Positions 41,764 through 53,484 of a DNA stretch of 64,000 nucleotides are shown here, in pieces; the stretch's first letter is position 1; every line of letters starts with the position of its first letter. The notes beneath the pieces are model-generated. The model saw nothing but the letters and a program-made list of their open reading frames with translations. It did not search any database and was not told where the DNA came from. The translations under genes were made by a program, and so were the position numbers. This stretch comes from Clarkia xantiana subsp. parviflora (Eukaryota > Streptophyta > Magnoliopsida > Myrtales > Onagraceae). The stretch covers positions 1,755,195-1,819,194 of the forward strand of contig JAPTYO010000027.1 in assembly GCA_036873135.1 (NCBI GenBank). Reading direction: 5' to 3'.

Positions 41764-43136
41764 AGACCCTACGCAATCCAAGAAGTTTTACATGCTTTTC
41801 GAATATGTCCCTGCGTAGTGGTTTTGTTAATGGGTCTATTACCAAGTTATTGGTGGACAAGTATTCCATAGTGATTATATTGTCTACTACTATTAAAATT
41901 TAGCATTAAATTATTTCTCATCAATGTGTTTGGTCCTACTACGGTACTTCGGATTCTCAACTGCCGCAATGGCTGCTTGACTGTCAGAGAAGAACTTCAC
42001 TGGTTTATTCTCAACATCACCATCAAATGGTGCAGTTAGAAGCCTTTTGAGCCAGACCGCTTCATGTGCATTCTTAGAGAAAGCTATGAATTATGATTCC
42101 ATTGTGGACAACACGACTTAGGTTTGCTTCTTGCTCATCCATGAAATGGCGTCATTAGCAAGGAGAATTGCTCCTCCTGTGGTGGACTTACAATCATCTG
42201 GATCGCCACCACGGTCGGCGTCAATGTAATCGGTCAATTCTAACTTCCTGCCCTCATAGCACAGTTCGTATTCGGCAGTACCTTTTCGGATAAAGAGTTC
42301 CCTGTTTTACAGTCTTTAAATGTTGATGACCAGGATCTTATAGGAAATGTGCTACTAGGCCTACTGCGTAACGGATATCCAGACGGGTGCGTTACATGGC
42401 GTAGAACAAACTACCGTCCATGCTAAAACGTCCTGCACCCTTATTCTATTCACGCTCTGCCAGGTTCTTGGGGGGGGGGGGGGGGGGGGGCGTCACGTTC
42501 TGACAGTGCGAACCCAAACAACATTGGCGTTTCCACGGATTTTGGCATCATGTAATATGAATCTTTTTCAACAACTTGTTGATATAGGCTTTTTGAGACA
42601 GACACAATTTCCGGGTAGCCCGATCTCATGCAATTTTAATGCCCAAGATGTATGTTGCCTCTCCCATGTCTTTAATCTCAAATACAGATGCCAACCATGA
42701 CTTTGACTTGTTCATAAAACTCACGTCAGTTGCGGCAATGAGTATGTCGTCCACGTATAAGGTTAAGATGACATACTTAGACCAGGAGGTCTTATAATAC
42801 ACGCACGGATCCTCGTGAAGATTCACAAATCCGTTTCCTACGATTTCCTCGTGGAATCTGCGGTATCATTGTCGAGACGACTGTTTAAGACCGTAAATGG
42901 ACCTTTGGAGATTACAAAATTTACGTTCGTTACCAGGAGTAATGAAACCCTCTGGTTGCTCCATGTAGATCTCTTCCTCCAAGTTTCCGAGGAGGAATGC
43001 GGTCTTAGTACTCGTTTGGTGACGTTCGAAATCGAGATCTGCGACAAAGACCATAAATGGCCCTTACCGTGGATTTACGCACAGTTGGTGAGTATGTTTT
43101 GTCAAAGTCCATTCCGCGAAGTTGGGTACATCCTTT
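41764..43136 (-). pseudogene. pol: F-d copia RT and RNase H
   Basis: RT pieces: KTAFLLGNLEEEIYMEQPEG, RSIYGLKQSSRQ, and in another frame NLHEDPCVYYKT and LTLYVDDILIAATDVSF with FEIKDMGEATYILGIKI. A run of 21 G at 42470-42490 replaces the short GGGGCC of F-a. RNase H after it is full of frameshifts, with ALEV-like remnants only. Several lesions are shared with F-e. Confidence 0.82.
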
Positions 43137-44230
43137 AGAATTAAGTAGAGCTTTGTATCGTTCGACCTTTTCCATCAGCGGTGAGCCTTCTTTCAGGACT
43201 CACCGTATCCTTATGCCCATGTGGTTAGCAGGTAAATCAACTATTGACTTTAATGGCATTCATTGAGGCGGTCTCTCTCATTTATTATTTTCTTCCATTT
43301 CTCTACTTGAGGTCTTTCCAATGCTTGTCGACTGTCGATAGAGTGAGGTTATCACTCTTCTAGATGGGATACTTCTTTGGAGAAGCTCGATGCCTTTGAC
43401 TTTCGTCTAGGCTTGTATATCCCGTCTTTGACTCTTAATGTCTCTCCCACTCGGTATAATGCCTCTTATCAGAGCATTTCTTCCAATTGGGATCAATTCT
43501 CCCACTCGAGATGATGCTTCTCATCGGAGCATCACTTCTATTGGGTACAAGAGGAGTGCTTTAACCATAATCGACAACTTTCCTTGTACGACTTCTTGGT
43601 CTTAGAATTTTACTTCCAAGATGAATTCCTTGATCACTAGGATCTGGAACCAAGTTTGTCGGATCACTCACACTGGGAACAATGGGTAGTATAGGTAGTT
43701 GTGGTACCCTCGGCTTAGCACTACGATAATCAGGTTCTACTTGATTCGTCCAAACAGCAACAGTGATTACTTGTGGTAGGTGTTTAGACCTCCCACTGGA
43801 TTTATTATGAAAATGTTCCCATTATCATTTACCATGTCATTCACTTGAGTTGCTGGTTCAAATCTCTCCCACTCGAATTAAGTGGGACCTGATGTCAGTA
43901 ATATCCGCTTCTGTCTGATCAAGACATATTATTCTGAATTGTCAATGTATCGGAGAAACCGTCCTCAAGTATGTAATGTCATATGTTCGACCACGATACC
44001 ATGTCTTTAAGCTGTAAACATGTATTTTCAAAGAGTAGTAACATACTATTGTCCTAAATACGTGTTTAATGCGCAAATTAATGCCGCATGATGATTTGAG
44101 TAGCTCATTATCATTCTTCACCTTTTATGGCGACGTGTCTTACCGATTACAATGGAACATAGTTTTTACATTAATGTGAATCCCATAGGGAACGAGTGAT
44201 GAAATGACTACAACATTGGTGTATTGACGT
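43137..44230 (-). pseudogene. F-d degenerate integrase/hinge region
   Basis: Collinear with F-a 21986-23100 (CTCCCACTCG, GGAGCATCACTTC, ATTCACTTGAGTTGCTGGTT). No frame survives. Confidence 0.5.
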
Positions 44231-44242
44231 CAACCATTGACT

Positions 44243-45533
44243 GGTAATGAGCGGTGAAATGGAGTTTGACAAAACATACTCACCAATTGTGCGTAAAACC
44301 ACAGTAAGGGCCATTTATGGTCCTGGACGCAGGTCTCGATTTCGAACCTCACCAAACGAGTATTAAGACTGCATTCCTCCTCGGAAACCTGGAGAAGAGA
44401 TCTACATGGAGCAACCATAGGGTTTCATTACTCCTGGTAACGAACGTCAAGTTTGTAAACTCCAAAGGTCAATTTACGGTCTTAAACAGTCGTCTCGGCA
44501 ATGATACCGCAGATTCCACGAGGAAATCGTAAGAAACGGATTTGTGAATCTTCACGAGAATCCGTGTGTGTATTATAAGACCTCCGGGTCTAAGTATGTC
44601 ATCTTAACCTTATACGTGGACGACAAACTCATTGTCGCAAACGACGTGAGTTTTATGAACAAGTCAAAGTCATGGTTGGCATCTATATTTGAGATTAAAG
44701 ACATGGGAGAGGCCTCGTACATCTTGGGCATCAACAAGTTGTTGAAAAGGATTCAGATTACAGGATGCCAAAATCTGTGGAAACGCCAGTGTTGTTTGGG
44801 TGCGCACTGTCAGAACGTGACCCCCCCCCCCCCAAGAACCTGGCAAGGTGTGAATAGATAAAGGGTGTAGGACGTTTTAGCATGGTGGGTAGTTTGTTCT
44901 ACGCCATGTAACGCGCCCATTCGGATATTTGTTACGCCGTAGGCCTAGTAGCACATTTCCTATCAAATCCTGGTCATCAATATTTAAAGACTGTAAAACG
45001 AGGAACTCGTTATCCGAAAAGGTACTGCTGACTACGAACTATGCTATGAGGGCAAGAAGTTAGAATTGACCGATTACATTGACGCCGACCGTGGTGGCGA
45101 TCTAGATGATCGTAAGTCCACCACAGGAGCATACTCCTTGCTAATGCCGACATTTCATAGATGAGCAAGAAGCAAACCTAAGTCGCGTTGTGCACACTGG
45201 AATCGGAATTCATAGATCTCTCTAAGAATGCACAGGAAGCGGTCTGGCTAAAAAGACTTCTAACTGCACTGCTTGATGGTGATGTTAGGAATAAAACTGT
45301 AAGGTCTTCTCTGAAAGTCAAGCAGCCATTGCGACAATTAAGAATCCGAAGTACCGTAGTAGGACCAAACACATTGATGAGAAACAGTTTCGTGCTAAAT
45401 TTTAATAGTAGTAGACAATATAATCACTATGGAATACTTTTCCACCAATAACTTGGTAACGGACCCATTAACTAAACCACTACGCAGGGAGATATTCGAA
45501 AAGCATGTAAAACTGCTTGGATTGCGTAGGGTC
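44243..45533 (+). pseudogene. pol: Copia F-e RT and RNase H, 5' truncated
   Basis: It starts FDKTYSPIVRKTT (about 44266), then KTAFLLGNLE, and after frameshifts NLHENPCVYYKTSGSKYV with LTLYVDDKLIV, FEIKDMGEASYILGI, a 13-base C run at 44821-44833, and RNase H pieces LESEFIDLSKNAQEAVWLKR to LRREIFEKHVKLL at the end. YVDD is kept. It is cut by element D at 45534 and continues as untranslated sequence at 53485. Confidence 0.82.
45529..45533 (+). repeat. Target site duplication of D, left copy (GGGTC)
   Basis: Repeated at 53480-53484; joining them restores GCGTAGGGTCTAGAAATGG, the RNase H stop of F-e. Confidence 0.92.
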
Positions 45534-46271
45534 TGATGGGTTTCGATATAGCCGTTAGGCCCATTAACGATGAGTAAACGGTGAAGTAGGCCCACTGGGC
45601 TCCAAAAGAGGCCTAGAGGACCAATATGAGGGGTCCCGACATATGAGCTGGACGCTCCCGATGAAATGCCTTTGAGTACGCCCCGATGAAATGCCTTTGA
45701 GTAGGCCCCGATGAAATGCTTTGAGTAGGCCCCGATGAAATGCCTTTGAGTAGGCCCCGATGGAATGCCTTTGAGTAGGCCCCGATGGAATGCCTTTGAT
45801 TAGGCCCCGATGTTGAATCCCTGAGGATGTTGGCCCTGTCCCGATGACAAGGGGCCCCGAGCGGTGACCAAAGGAGATAACTCTGGAGTCCCCGACATCC
45901 GTCGGGACTTGCCACCAGAGGATGAGGCCGAGAAACACGCCCACTATCAGCGTAGTGGGGAAATGGCCTGAAAAGACGGAACGTGGGCAACTGGCCGAGA
46001 TAAATGGAATGTGGGCTAACTGCCCCTGTTATCTCAACAGGTAACTGGGGTAACTCCTCCCCTATATAAAGGAAGGAATTACCTCAAGACTGACACACAT
46101 ACTCATAGACTGATACTTTCATACATACTTGCCTACATCGAGATACTCATTTAAGCATCAGAGAGGGATTCTGGGTCACCGCCCGGTCTATCCCTTTTTG
46201 CAGGATTATTTGGTGCAAAGGAGTTCAGACTTCCATCAAGAACGTGCCGGAGTTCCAACCGTGATCCAACA
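45534..46271 (+). repeat. Element D 5' LTR
   Basis: TGATGGGTTTCGATAT to GATCCAACA. The promoter-proximal part has about six units of 25 bp, GCCCCGATGAAATGCCTTTG and AGTAG, at 45655-45810. CCTATATAAAGG lies at 46060-46071 and the TTTAAGCATCAGAGAGG / stem-loop / TTTTTGCAGG block at 46150-46206. Confidence 0.95.
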
Positions 46272-46290
46272 TTGGCGCCGTCTGTGGAAA
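46272..46290 (+). other. Element D primer binding site
   Basis: TTGGCGCCGTCTGTGGAAA directly after the LTR. Confidence 0.88.
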
Positions 46291-46325
46291 CGTAACAAAA
46301 AGCAAAGATAGCTTCTACCCGATCG

Positions 46326-48006
46326 ATGGTTGGCAAGCAAAAGAAGAAACAAGGGCAATCCGGCGGTTCCCGCCATCCTGCTAAAACTCTGAATTCAGGG
46401 CTGCCGGAGCGCAGTGTTGATCGGAATGATCCTCCCCCTGCTGGTTCCCAAACAGGGGGGCATCACGACGATCACGAAGATTCCGTTCGAAACTCGTTGG
46501 AGGACAGGCAAGAGATCCCGAGGAGGGACCAGGATGCTCCTACAAAGGTGGACTTGGCGAAGGCTATGATGGATGCCATGCCAATATTCCTGGATCCTGG
46601 ACCGAAGGGAGGCTGCCAAGAAGAAGGAGGAAGAGTTGCCTCCGCCTCCGCCGAGGGAGAATCGGAACGGGCAGGAGGCCCAATCCGAGCACCAGGATAA
46701 GGGCAAGGAGCCCGCTCAGTCGGAGCAGTTCGTGATTGATGGGCCTGGACCGGTGCAGCATAGGACCATCCCTCTTAGTGGTCCTATCACCCCCGACCAG
46801 GTGGTGAAGATCGTGAACATCTGTATGGGGGACCAGAAGAAGATGATGTCGGAGCTGAGGGATCGATCCACTCATCCCTTTGTTCCCCAATTGCTGGACA
46901 CCATTGTCCCGCCAGGACTTGGTATCCAGACCATCAAGGAGTATGATGGCGAAGGAGATCCAGTTAGCCATGTCCAGAAGCATGTTATGGCTTGTCTATG
47001 CAGAGCCAAGGATGATGATATAATGTGCGTTATGTTCCCGGCCACACTTGGTGAGAGGGCCCTGACGTGGTTCTTCAGCCTTCCTCCAGGGTGCATCTCT
47101 ACCTGGACCCAGATGCATGACCGTTTCATCCAGCAGTACCAGGGCCGTCGGCGTCTCCTGAAAAGCGCGAGGTCCCTGGCTGATGTGGTACAGAGGCCCG
47201 ATGAGTCGCTGGCGCATTACTACCAGAGGTACACTGCCAGCGTGGTCGAGGTTGATGAGGAGATGTCGGAGGGAGAGACCATCCGCACCTTCATTCGGAA
47301 CCTGACAGCACCATATGGTTCCGACCTGATGCACAGCATGGCTGAGAAGGCTGTGTGGAACATGGAGCCGCTGCAGAAGAGGTGAAGCAGCAAATCGACG
47401 TACAGGAGTCGAAGATAGCTGCCGGAGAGCTCGATCCTCTGAAATCGAACAAGGGGAAGCAGTCGTCCAAAGCCATCGGACGATCGCAGGAGGAAGGATA
47501 AACCCGAGAGCAGTCGGGGTCGAGGCCGCTTTGATCGGAGGTAAGACAAGCGTCCATCGAAGTCGAACAAGCGGGAGGACCGTTACACTCCTCTCATTTT
47601 CTCCATGGGTGTTGTGTTGGCGGTGATGGATCGACAGGGTATCGCCAGGTACACCCCGAAGAAGGATGGAGAGTTCATGGGAGCCTGCACCGATCGTTAT
47701 TGTTGTTTCCATCGCGCCAGCGGTCACGACACTAACCACTGTCGGGAGTTGAAGAAGGAGATTGAGAAGATGATCCAGAAGGGGAAGCTCAAGGAATTTG
47801 TGGCTGGGCGACGGAGCCGATCCCGTTCCCGGTCCCGATCGCGGTCCCGTTCCCGATCCCGATCGCGGTCCCGTTCCCGATCCCGCGATTGGTCCCTGAA
47901 GAAGAAGAAGCCCGAGTCTTCCGATACCCGCAAGGAGAAGCGGGGAACCATTAATGTGATCCATGGGGGATTTGCTGCAGGAGGTGATACCACGGCATCT
48001 CGATAA
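46326..48006 (+). pseudogene. gag: Element D Gag (broken)
   Basis: The ATG at 46326 begins MVGKQKKKQGQSGG and runs to about 46590, where a frameshift near LDP leads into the frame REAAKKKEEELPPPPPRENR. The capsid region is clear: GERALTWFFSLPPGC, MHDRFIQQYQGRRRLLKSAR and GETIRTFIRNLTAPYG. Another frameshift at about 47380 (QKR stop, then VKQQIDVQESKIAAGEL), a gap, then MDRQGIARYTPKKDGEF, the knuckle CFHRASGHDTNHC and an Arg-Ser repeat of about 12 RS dipeptides (47811-47885, a GATCCCG/GTCCCG microsatellite), ending at TAA 48004-48006 where B reads Glu. At least three breaks. Confidence 0.88.
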
Positions 48007-48033
48007 GTCTATGCTTCTCGGATTCCTGTTGCG

Positions 48034-48830
48034 GTGGTGCTGGGCAAGAGGGCCCGATCTTGGACTCCGAAGGAAGAGGTGGTGATTTCCTTCTCAGCGG
48101 AGGACCTGATAGGTGTGGAGACCCCGCACGATGATGCTTTGGTCGTGACCCTGAAAGTGGATGGGTACGAGATGAAGCGAATCTTGATTTATGGAGGGAG
48201 CTCCTCCGATATTCTGTTCATGGATGCGCTGGAGGCAATGGGAAAAACCAAGAAGCATCTGAAGCATGCGGACTTCCCGACGGTCGGATTTTCTGGCTCT
48301 ACCTCTTACCCGGTGGGGATGATTACCTTACCGGTTGAGTTCGGTAGTGGTTGGATGTCGGAGAAGAGGGACGTGGAGTTCGTGGTGGTCGAGTCTGCGG
48401 GGACTTACAATGCAATTATCAGGAGGACCACCATCAACCCGATGGGGGCAATTGCCTCAACTGTCCATCAGAAGATGAAGTTTCCGACCGACCACGGAGT
48501 CGGGGAAGTCAAGGGCGATCAGGTGGCCTCCAGAAAGTGCTATGTCAATGCCACTCGAAGGAAGAATCGGGAGGCTATGTCTATTTTCCAGACTGATGCT
48601 GATCCCCGAGAGGAGTTTGGGCATCCCGCCCCGATAGAGGATTTGAAGGAGGTCGAGATTGATGGACCTCAGAGGAAGGTGAAGATCGGGTCCGCTCTGT
48701 CTGAGGAGAGGGCCCAAGAGCTGATTGATTTGTTGAAGGAGTTCAAGGAGCTGTTTGCCTGGTCCCCAAGTGACATGCCAGGAATCAGCCCCGATATGAT
48801 TACTCATGAGCTGAAGATTGACCCCCGCGA
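48034..48830 (+). pseudogene. Element D protease and RT linker (catalytic Asp lost)
   Basis: SWTPKEEVVISFSAEDLIGV, then RILIYGGSSSDILF, where B has LIDGGSS: the catalytic Asp is Tyr. It continues GFSGSTSYPVGMITLPVEFG, YNAIIRRTTINPMG, KGDQVASRKCYVNATRR, EVEIDGPQRKVKIGSALSEE and LFAWSPSDMPGISPDMITHE. Here the Trp codon that is TAG in B is intact. A frameshift at about 48825 (IDPRDQADCTEK) separates it from RT. Confidence 0.88.
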
Positions 48831-49735
48831 TCAAGCCGATTGCACAGAGAAGGCGCCCGATGGGTGCAGACAAGAAGATCGCGATCCAGAAAGAGGTGGG
48901 CAAGTTGCTCGATGCTGGATTTATTAAGGAGCTCCGATTCCAGACCTGGGTCGCCAACCCAGTCCTGGTGAAGAAGAGCAATGGCAAGTGGCGGATGTGT
49001 GTTGATTTCCGCGACCTGAACAAAGCATGCCCGAAGGATTGCTATCCGCTCCCGAGGATCGACCAGCTGGTGGATGCCACATCGGGACATGAGTTGCTGA
49101 GCTTTATGGATGCCTACTCCGGCTACAATCAGATCAAGATGTCCAAGGAGGATGCCCCCCACACAACTTTTTATGCTGATAGTGACATCTATCACTACGA
49201 TGTCATGCCCTTTGGACTGATCAATGCAGGTGCAACTTATCAGAGGATGGTGAACAAGCTGTTCGGGGATATGCTGGGGAAGACGATGGAGGCCTATGTG
49301 GACGATATGCTGGTAAAGTCCGGACAGGCCGAGGATCATGTCCACGATTTGGCCACGGCGTTTGAGCGGATGAGGCTTCATCAAGTCCGCTTGAACCCGA
49401 CCAAGTGTGCCTTCGGAGTACACTCGGGGAAGTTTTTGGGCTTCATGGTGACCCAAAGGGGAATCGAGGTGAACCCTGAGAAGCTGAAGGCGATCGAGGA
49501 GATGAAGTCCCCGACGAACCATCGGGAGGTGCAAGTGTTGAATGGCCGATTGGCCGTGATGTATCGCTTCCTGTCCAAGGAAAGCGACCGATCCATTCCG
49601 TTCTTTGAAGTGCTAAGGGCCAACAAGAAGTTTGAGTGGACTGCCAAGTGCGAAGAGGCGTTCCAGGCACTCAAGCAGCACCTCCGCACCCTCCCGCCGT
49701 TGGCGAAGCCCATTCCAGGCACTCGCCAAGTCTGA
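48819..49735 (+). pseudogene. pol: Element D reverse transcriptase
   Basis: AIKPIAQRRRPMGADKKIAI, CVDFRDLNKACPKDCYPL, FMDAYSGYNQIKM, DVMPFGLINAGATYQR, YVDDMLVKSG and GKFLGFMVTQRGIEVNPEK. RT core motifs are intact. After PPLAKPIPG about 38 codons present in B (LYLYLAVSDVAV to SKAF) are deleted, joining to ALAKSEMNYP in a different frame, so the RT thumb/first RNase H border is destroyed. Confidence 0.9.
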
Positions 49736-50792
49736 AATGAATTATCCCGCCGTTTAGAAGTATCTTTACGCGTTGATTGTTACTGCTCGGAAGCTGAGAC
49801 CTTACTTCCATGCGCATGAGATTACTGTTTTTACGAACCAGCCCTTGAAACATTTTTTGAACCGACCTGATGCGTCGGTGAGATTAGTGAAATGGGCAGT
49901 CGAGCTTAGTGAGTTCCGCATTCACTTTGCTCCGAGAACGGCTATTAAGGGCCAAGCGTTGGCGGATTTCATAGCAGAGTCTACAGCCCCCGATCTAGAA
50001 GAAGCGGGCCATGTAGAGGGGGCAACCATGGAAGTCCCGATGGCAGAGCAGTCAGAACAGCCCAATGACGAAGACACTTGTGAGATGTATACCGACGGCT
50101 CCTCAAATTTAGAAGGATCGGGAGCAGGGTTCGTTCTGATACCGCCAGGTGGAGGCGAGCCCCTTCGATATGCCTTGGCCTTGACGTTTAGGGCCACCAA
50201 CAATGAAGCTGAATACGAGGCTCTCATCACCGGCCTCAAGATTGCCAAAGGAACGGGAATTGGCCACTTAAAGGTGAAGTGTGATGCTAGCCTGATTGTG
50301 AACCAAGTCCAGGGGCGATACGAAGCAAAGAGCCCGATGATGAAAAAGTACCTTCGTGAGGTGCAAACCTTGAAGGAGAGTTTCAAGAGCTTCGATATTG
50401 AGGCGGTCCCGAGGGAGGATAATGTGGAAGCAAATGCCTTTAGCAAGTTCGCCTTGGGGGCACCCCTCGATGAAAGTCGGAAGGTGCACTTCTTGGAGAC
50501 GGTGATCCTGTCAGCCGCCGATCAATCGGAGGTATGTGCCATCGAGACCGGATCGGAGGAGCCCACTTGGATGACCCTGATAGCCGCGTACCTGACTACG
50601 GGGGCAGTCCCCGATGATAAAGTAGCAGCCGGCAAATTACGCCGAATCGCGGTCAATTATGTGATGGTGGACAATCAGCTGTATAAAAAGGGATACTCAA
50701 CTCCTTACTTGAAATGTGTGGCTGAGCCCGATACCGATCGGATCCTTAGGGAGGTGCACGAAGGATACTCGGCTTGTCATGAAGGTGCCTGA
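49736..50792 (+). pseudogene. Element D RNase H and archaeal-type RNase H
   Basis: After a TAG at 49755-49757, the frame TARKLRPYFHAHEITVFTNQ, then EMYTDGSSNLEGSGAGFVLI with TNNEAEYEALITGLKIAKG, CDASLIVNQVQG and EDNVEANAFSKFALG, where the Asp of EADALSK in B is Asn. It ends CHEGA followed by TGA (50790-50792) where Arg is expected. Confidence 0.88.
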
Positions 50793-51829
50793 TCCATCGT
50801 GAGGAAAGTGCTGAACCTGGGCTATTACTAGCCCTCGATGAATAAGGAGGCAACGATGCTAGTCCGATCCTGTGACACTTGCCAGAGGTATGCCCCGAAT
50901 ATCGTGGCTCCAGCTGCCGACCTGACGTCCATCAAGAGTGCTTGGCCCTTCGCGCAATGGGGAATCGATTTGGTGGGACCCCTTCCAATTGCAAAAGGTC
51001 AGTGCCGATATTTTCTTGTGGCTATTGATTATTTCTCGAAGTGGACAGAAGCTAAGGCATTGGCCAAGACAACGGGGAATCATATCCTCAAATTCCTCCA
51101 GACCCATATTATATCCAGATACGGGATACCTAGGGTGTTGATCAGTGACAACGGCCCTCCGTTTAACGGGGTTCAGTGGAAGGAGTACCTGGAGGAACTA
51201 AAAATTGAGCATCGGACAGCCTCTGTCCATCATGCTCAAACCAATGGACAGGTGGAGTCAGCCAACAAGATCGTGATGGATGGCCTGAAGAAGAGGGTCC
51301 ATGCCTTGAAGGGCAAATGGCTGGATGAGCTGGAAAATGTGCTTTGGTCTGTTAGAACAACACCCAAACGATCGACTAAGGAGACTCCGTTTGGCCTTGT
51401 TTATGGCACGGAAGCAGTCGCTCCCGTTGAAATAGCTGTGGCATCCCATCGGACGAGGTATTATGAACCTCTGTCGAATAATGAAATGAGGCGTCTGGAC
51501 TTGGACTTGGTCGAAGAGAAGAGGCGGAATGCCGAGGAGGCCCAGGCTCGGATACGCTTGGCAACGGCCCGATATTACAATCGGCGACTCAAGTCTCGAC
51601 AGTTCTTTGCCGGGGAACTGGTCTGGCGTCGGAACGAATTTACCCTCTTGGATCGGATCAACAAGATGTCACCAAAATGAGAAGGACCTTATAAGGTCGT
51701 GGGGATGCCAGCTCGAAATGCGTATAAGTTGGAAGACCTCGATGGCAATGTGTTGAAGCATTCTTTCAGTGGTTTTGAGCCATCAATGAATAAAGAGGTT
51801 GCTTCCGATCAGATTGTTCTTAGATAAAT
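50793..51829 (+). pseudogene. Element D integrase
   Basis: VRKVLNLGYY then TAG (50829-50831, Trp in B), then MNKEATMLVRSCDTCQRYAP, AWPFAQWGIDLVGPLP, DYFSKWTEAKAL, RYGIPRVLISDNGPPFNG and NGQVESANK: all three catalytic acids are kept. A TGA at 51678-51680 stands for the Trp of KWEGPYK. The C-terminus then departs from B after KHSFSG and ends QIVLR. Confidence 0.9.
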
Positions 51830-52305
51830 TGCCTTAATTGGTGTGGTTAAATCTCCTTAAGTGGTGTGGATAAATCGCCTTAAGTGGTGTGGATAAATCG
51901 CCTTAAGTGGTGTGGATAAATCGCCTTAAGTGGCGTAGTTAAATCGCCTTAAGTGGTGTGGTTAAATCGCCTTAAGTGGTGTGGTTAAATCGCCTTAAGT
52001 GGTGTGGTTAAATCGCCTTAAGTGGTGTGGTTAAATCGCCTTAAGTTGTGTGGTTAAATTGTCTTAAGTGGCGTGGTTAAATCGCCTTAAGTGGCGTGGT
52101 TAAATTGCCTTAAGTGGTGTGGTTAAATCGCCTTAAGTGGTGTGGTTAAATCGTCTTAAGTGGCGTGGTTAAATTGCCTTGAGTGGCATGGTTAAATCGC
52201 CTTAAGTGGTGTGGTTAAAATGTCTTAAGTGACGTGTTGAATCACTCTAAGTTGTATGGTCAAATCGTCTTAAGTGGCGTGGTTAATTCACCTTAAGTGG
52301 TGCAA
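51830..52305. repeat. Tandem repeat, 23-bp unit, in D 3' region
   Basis: About 20 units of GTGGTTAAATCGCCTTAAGT and GGT, best conserved in the middle. The unit contains CTTAAG. It lies where B has its 35- and 63-bp arrays, whose AAGGC/TTAAGG cores are similar, so the arrays may share an origin. Confidence 0.93.
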
Positions 52306-52339
52306 CGATAATCGAAACCAAAATAGATTGATATTATAA

Positions 52340-52530
52340 AGGCCTGAAGGTTCATGACAGGAGAAGTGAATTGTGCTAAGATTGGGGTTTTTATAGGAGA
52401 GAAGATAGCCGAAGAGACGTTTCAATCCGGACCGTTGAAGATAAAACGTTTCAACCTGAGTCGTCGAGACGCTAACAACAAAACGGCTAAAAAGTGCTTT
52501 TTTCAGAAAAAGCAGACACGGGTACCCAAG
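52340..52530 (-). promoter_or_regulatory. Remnant promoter of the B-type antisense gene in D
   Basis: The minus strand has AACGGTCCGGATTGAAACG (52421-52439), TATAAAAA (52395-52388) and a CT-rich leader with an ATG at 52355, matching B 5918-6060 (AACGGTCCAGATTAAG, TATAAAA). The two exons of B are absent; sequence resembling the B gene's 3' end follows at once. A deletion removed the gene body. Confidence 0.55.
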
Positions 52531-52728
52531 TCGTCGCTTCATCACCCATGGCATTTAATAGTTGAGTAACCAAGAAATCTTTTCGGATTTGGTGGTTATT
52601 CTCGGAATATCAGGGAATCGTGGATGAGAAGATCCGCGTCAGAAGATTTTTTGTGAAGTTAAAAGCCTCTGATGCCAATATCGGGAGGTCCGGAGTTGGA
52701 AGACACGACGAACTGTAAGTCCCTCATG

Positions 52729-52741
52729 TCTTGGGGGCAAA
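52729..52741 (+). other. Element D polypurine tract
   Basis: CTTGGGGGCAAA directly before the 3' LTR. Confidence 0.82.
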
Positions 52742-53479
52742 TGATGGGTTTCGATATACCCGTTAGGCCCATTAACGACGAGTAAACGGTGAAGCAGACC
52801 CACTGGGCTCCAAAAGAGGCCTAGAGGACAATATGAGGGGTCCCGACATATGAGCTGGACGCTCCCGATGAAATGCCTTTGAGTAGGCCCCGATGAAATG
52901 CCTTTGAGTAGGCCTCGATGAAATGCCTTTGAGTAGGCCCCGATGAAATTCCTTTGAGTAGGCCCCGATGGAACGCCTTTGAGTAGGCCCCGATGGAATG
53001 CCTTTGATTAGGCCCTGATGTTGAATCCCTGAGGATGTTGGCCCTGTCCCGATGACGAGGGGCCCCGAGCGGTGACCAAAGGAGATAACTCTGGAGTCCC
53101 CGACATCCGTCGGGACTTGCCACCAGAGGATGAGGCCGAGAAACACGCCCACTATCAGCGTAGTGGGGAAATGGCCTGAAAAGACGGAACGTGGGCAAGT
53201 GGCCGAGATAAATGGAACGTGGGCTAACTGCCCCTGTTATCTCAACAGGTAACTGGGGTAACTCCTCCCCTATATAAAGGAAGGAGTTACCTCAGGACTG
53301 ACACATATACTCATAGACTGATGCTTTCATACATACTTGCCTACATCGAGATACTTATTTAAGCATCGGAGAGGGATTCTGGGTCACCGCCCGGTCTATC
53401 CCTTTTTGCAGGATTACTTGGAGCAAAGGAGTTCAGACTTCCGTCAAGAACGTGCCGGAGTTCCAACCGTGATCCAATA
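52742..53479 (+). repeat. Element D 3' LTR
   Basis: 738 bp, same length as the 5' copy, ending CCAATA (CA changed to TA). It has the same 25-bp repeats (52860-53010) and TATATAAAGG box (53268-53277). Confidence 0.95.
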
Positions 53480-53484
53480 GGGTC
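53480..53484 (+). repeat. Target site duplication of D, right copy (GGGTC)
   Basis: Matches 45529-45533. Confidence 0.92.

Larger units (their letters stand above)
39383..44230 (-). mobile_element. Copia F-d, minus strand, 5' truncated
   Basis: On the minus strand: degenerate integrase region, RT (43136-about 42300), RNase H (to about 41764), a 1.15-kb 3' untranslated region, a polypurine tract and the 3' LTR (40627-39383). It inserted in the F-c leader. The 5' part, including its 5' LTR, is missing; it meets plus-strand F-e at about 44230-44243. Confidence 0.82.
45534..53479 (+). mobile_element. Tat-type gypsy element D, complete but decayed
   Basis: 738-bp LTRs at both ends and a GGGTC duplication. 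The order is LTR, primer site, gag, protease, RT, RNase H, archaeal RNase H, integrase, a 23-bp repeat array, a remnant antisense promoter, polypurine tract, LTR. It is close to B in protein but has different LTRs. Gag, protease, RT and integrase all carry lesions. The LTRs differ by roughly 2-3 percent by eye. Confidence 0.95.

Noticed and set aside
46996..47964. Minus-strand open frame of 322 codons in D
   Set aside because: Shadow of D gag on the other strand; the Gly/Arg/Ser-rich part mirrors the RS repeat.
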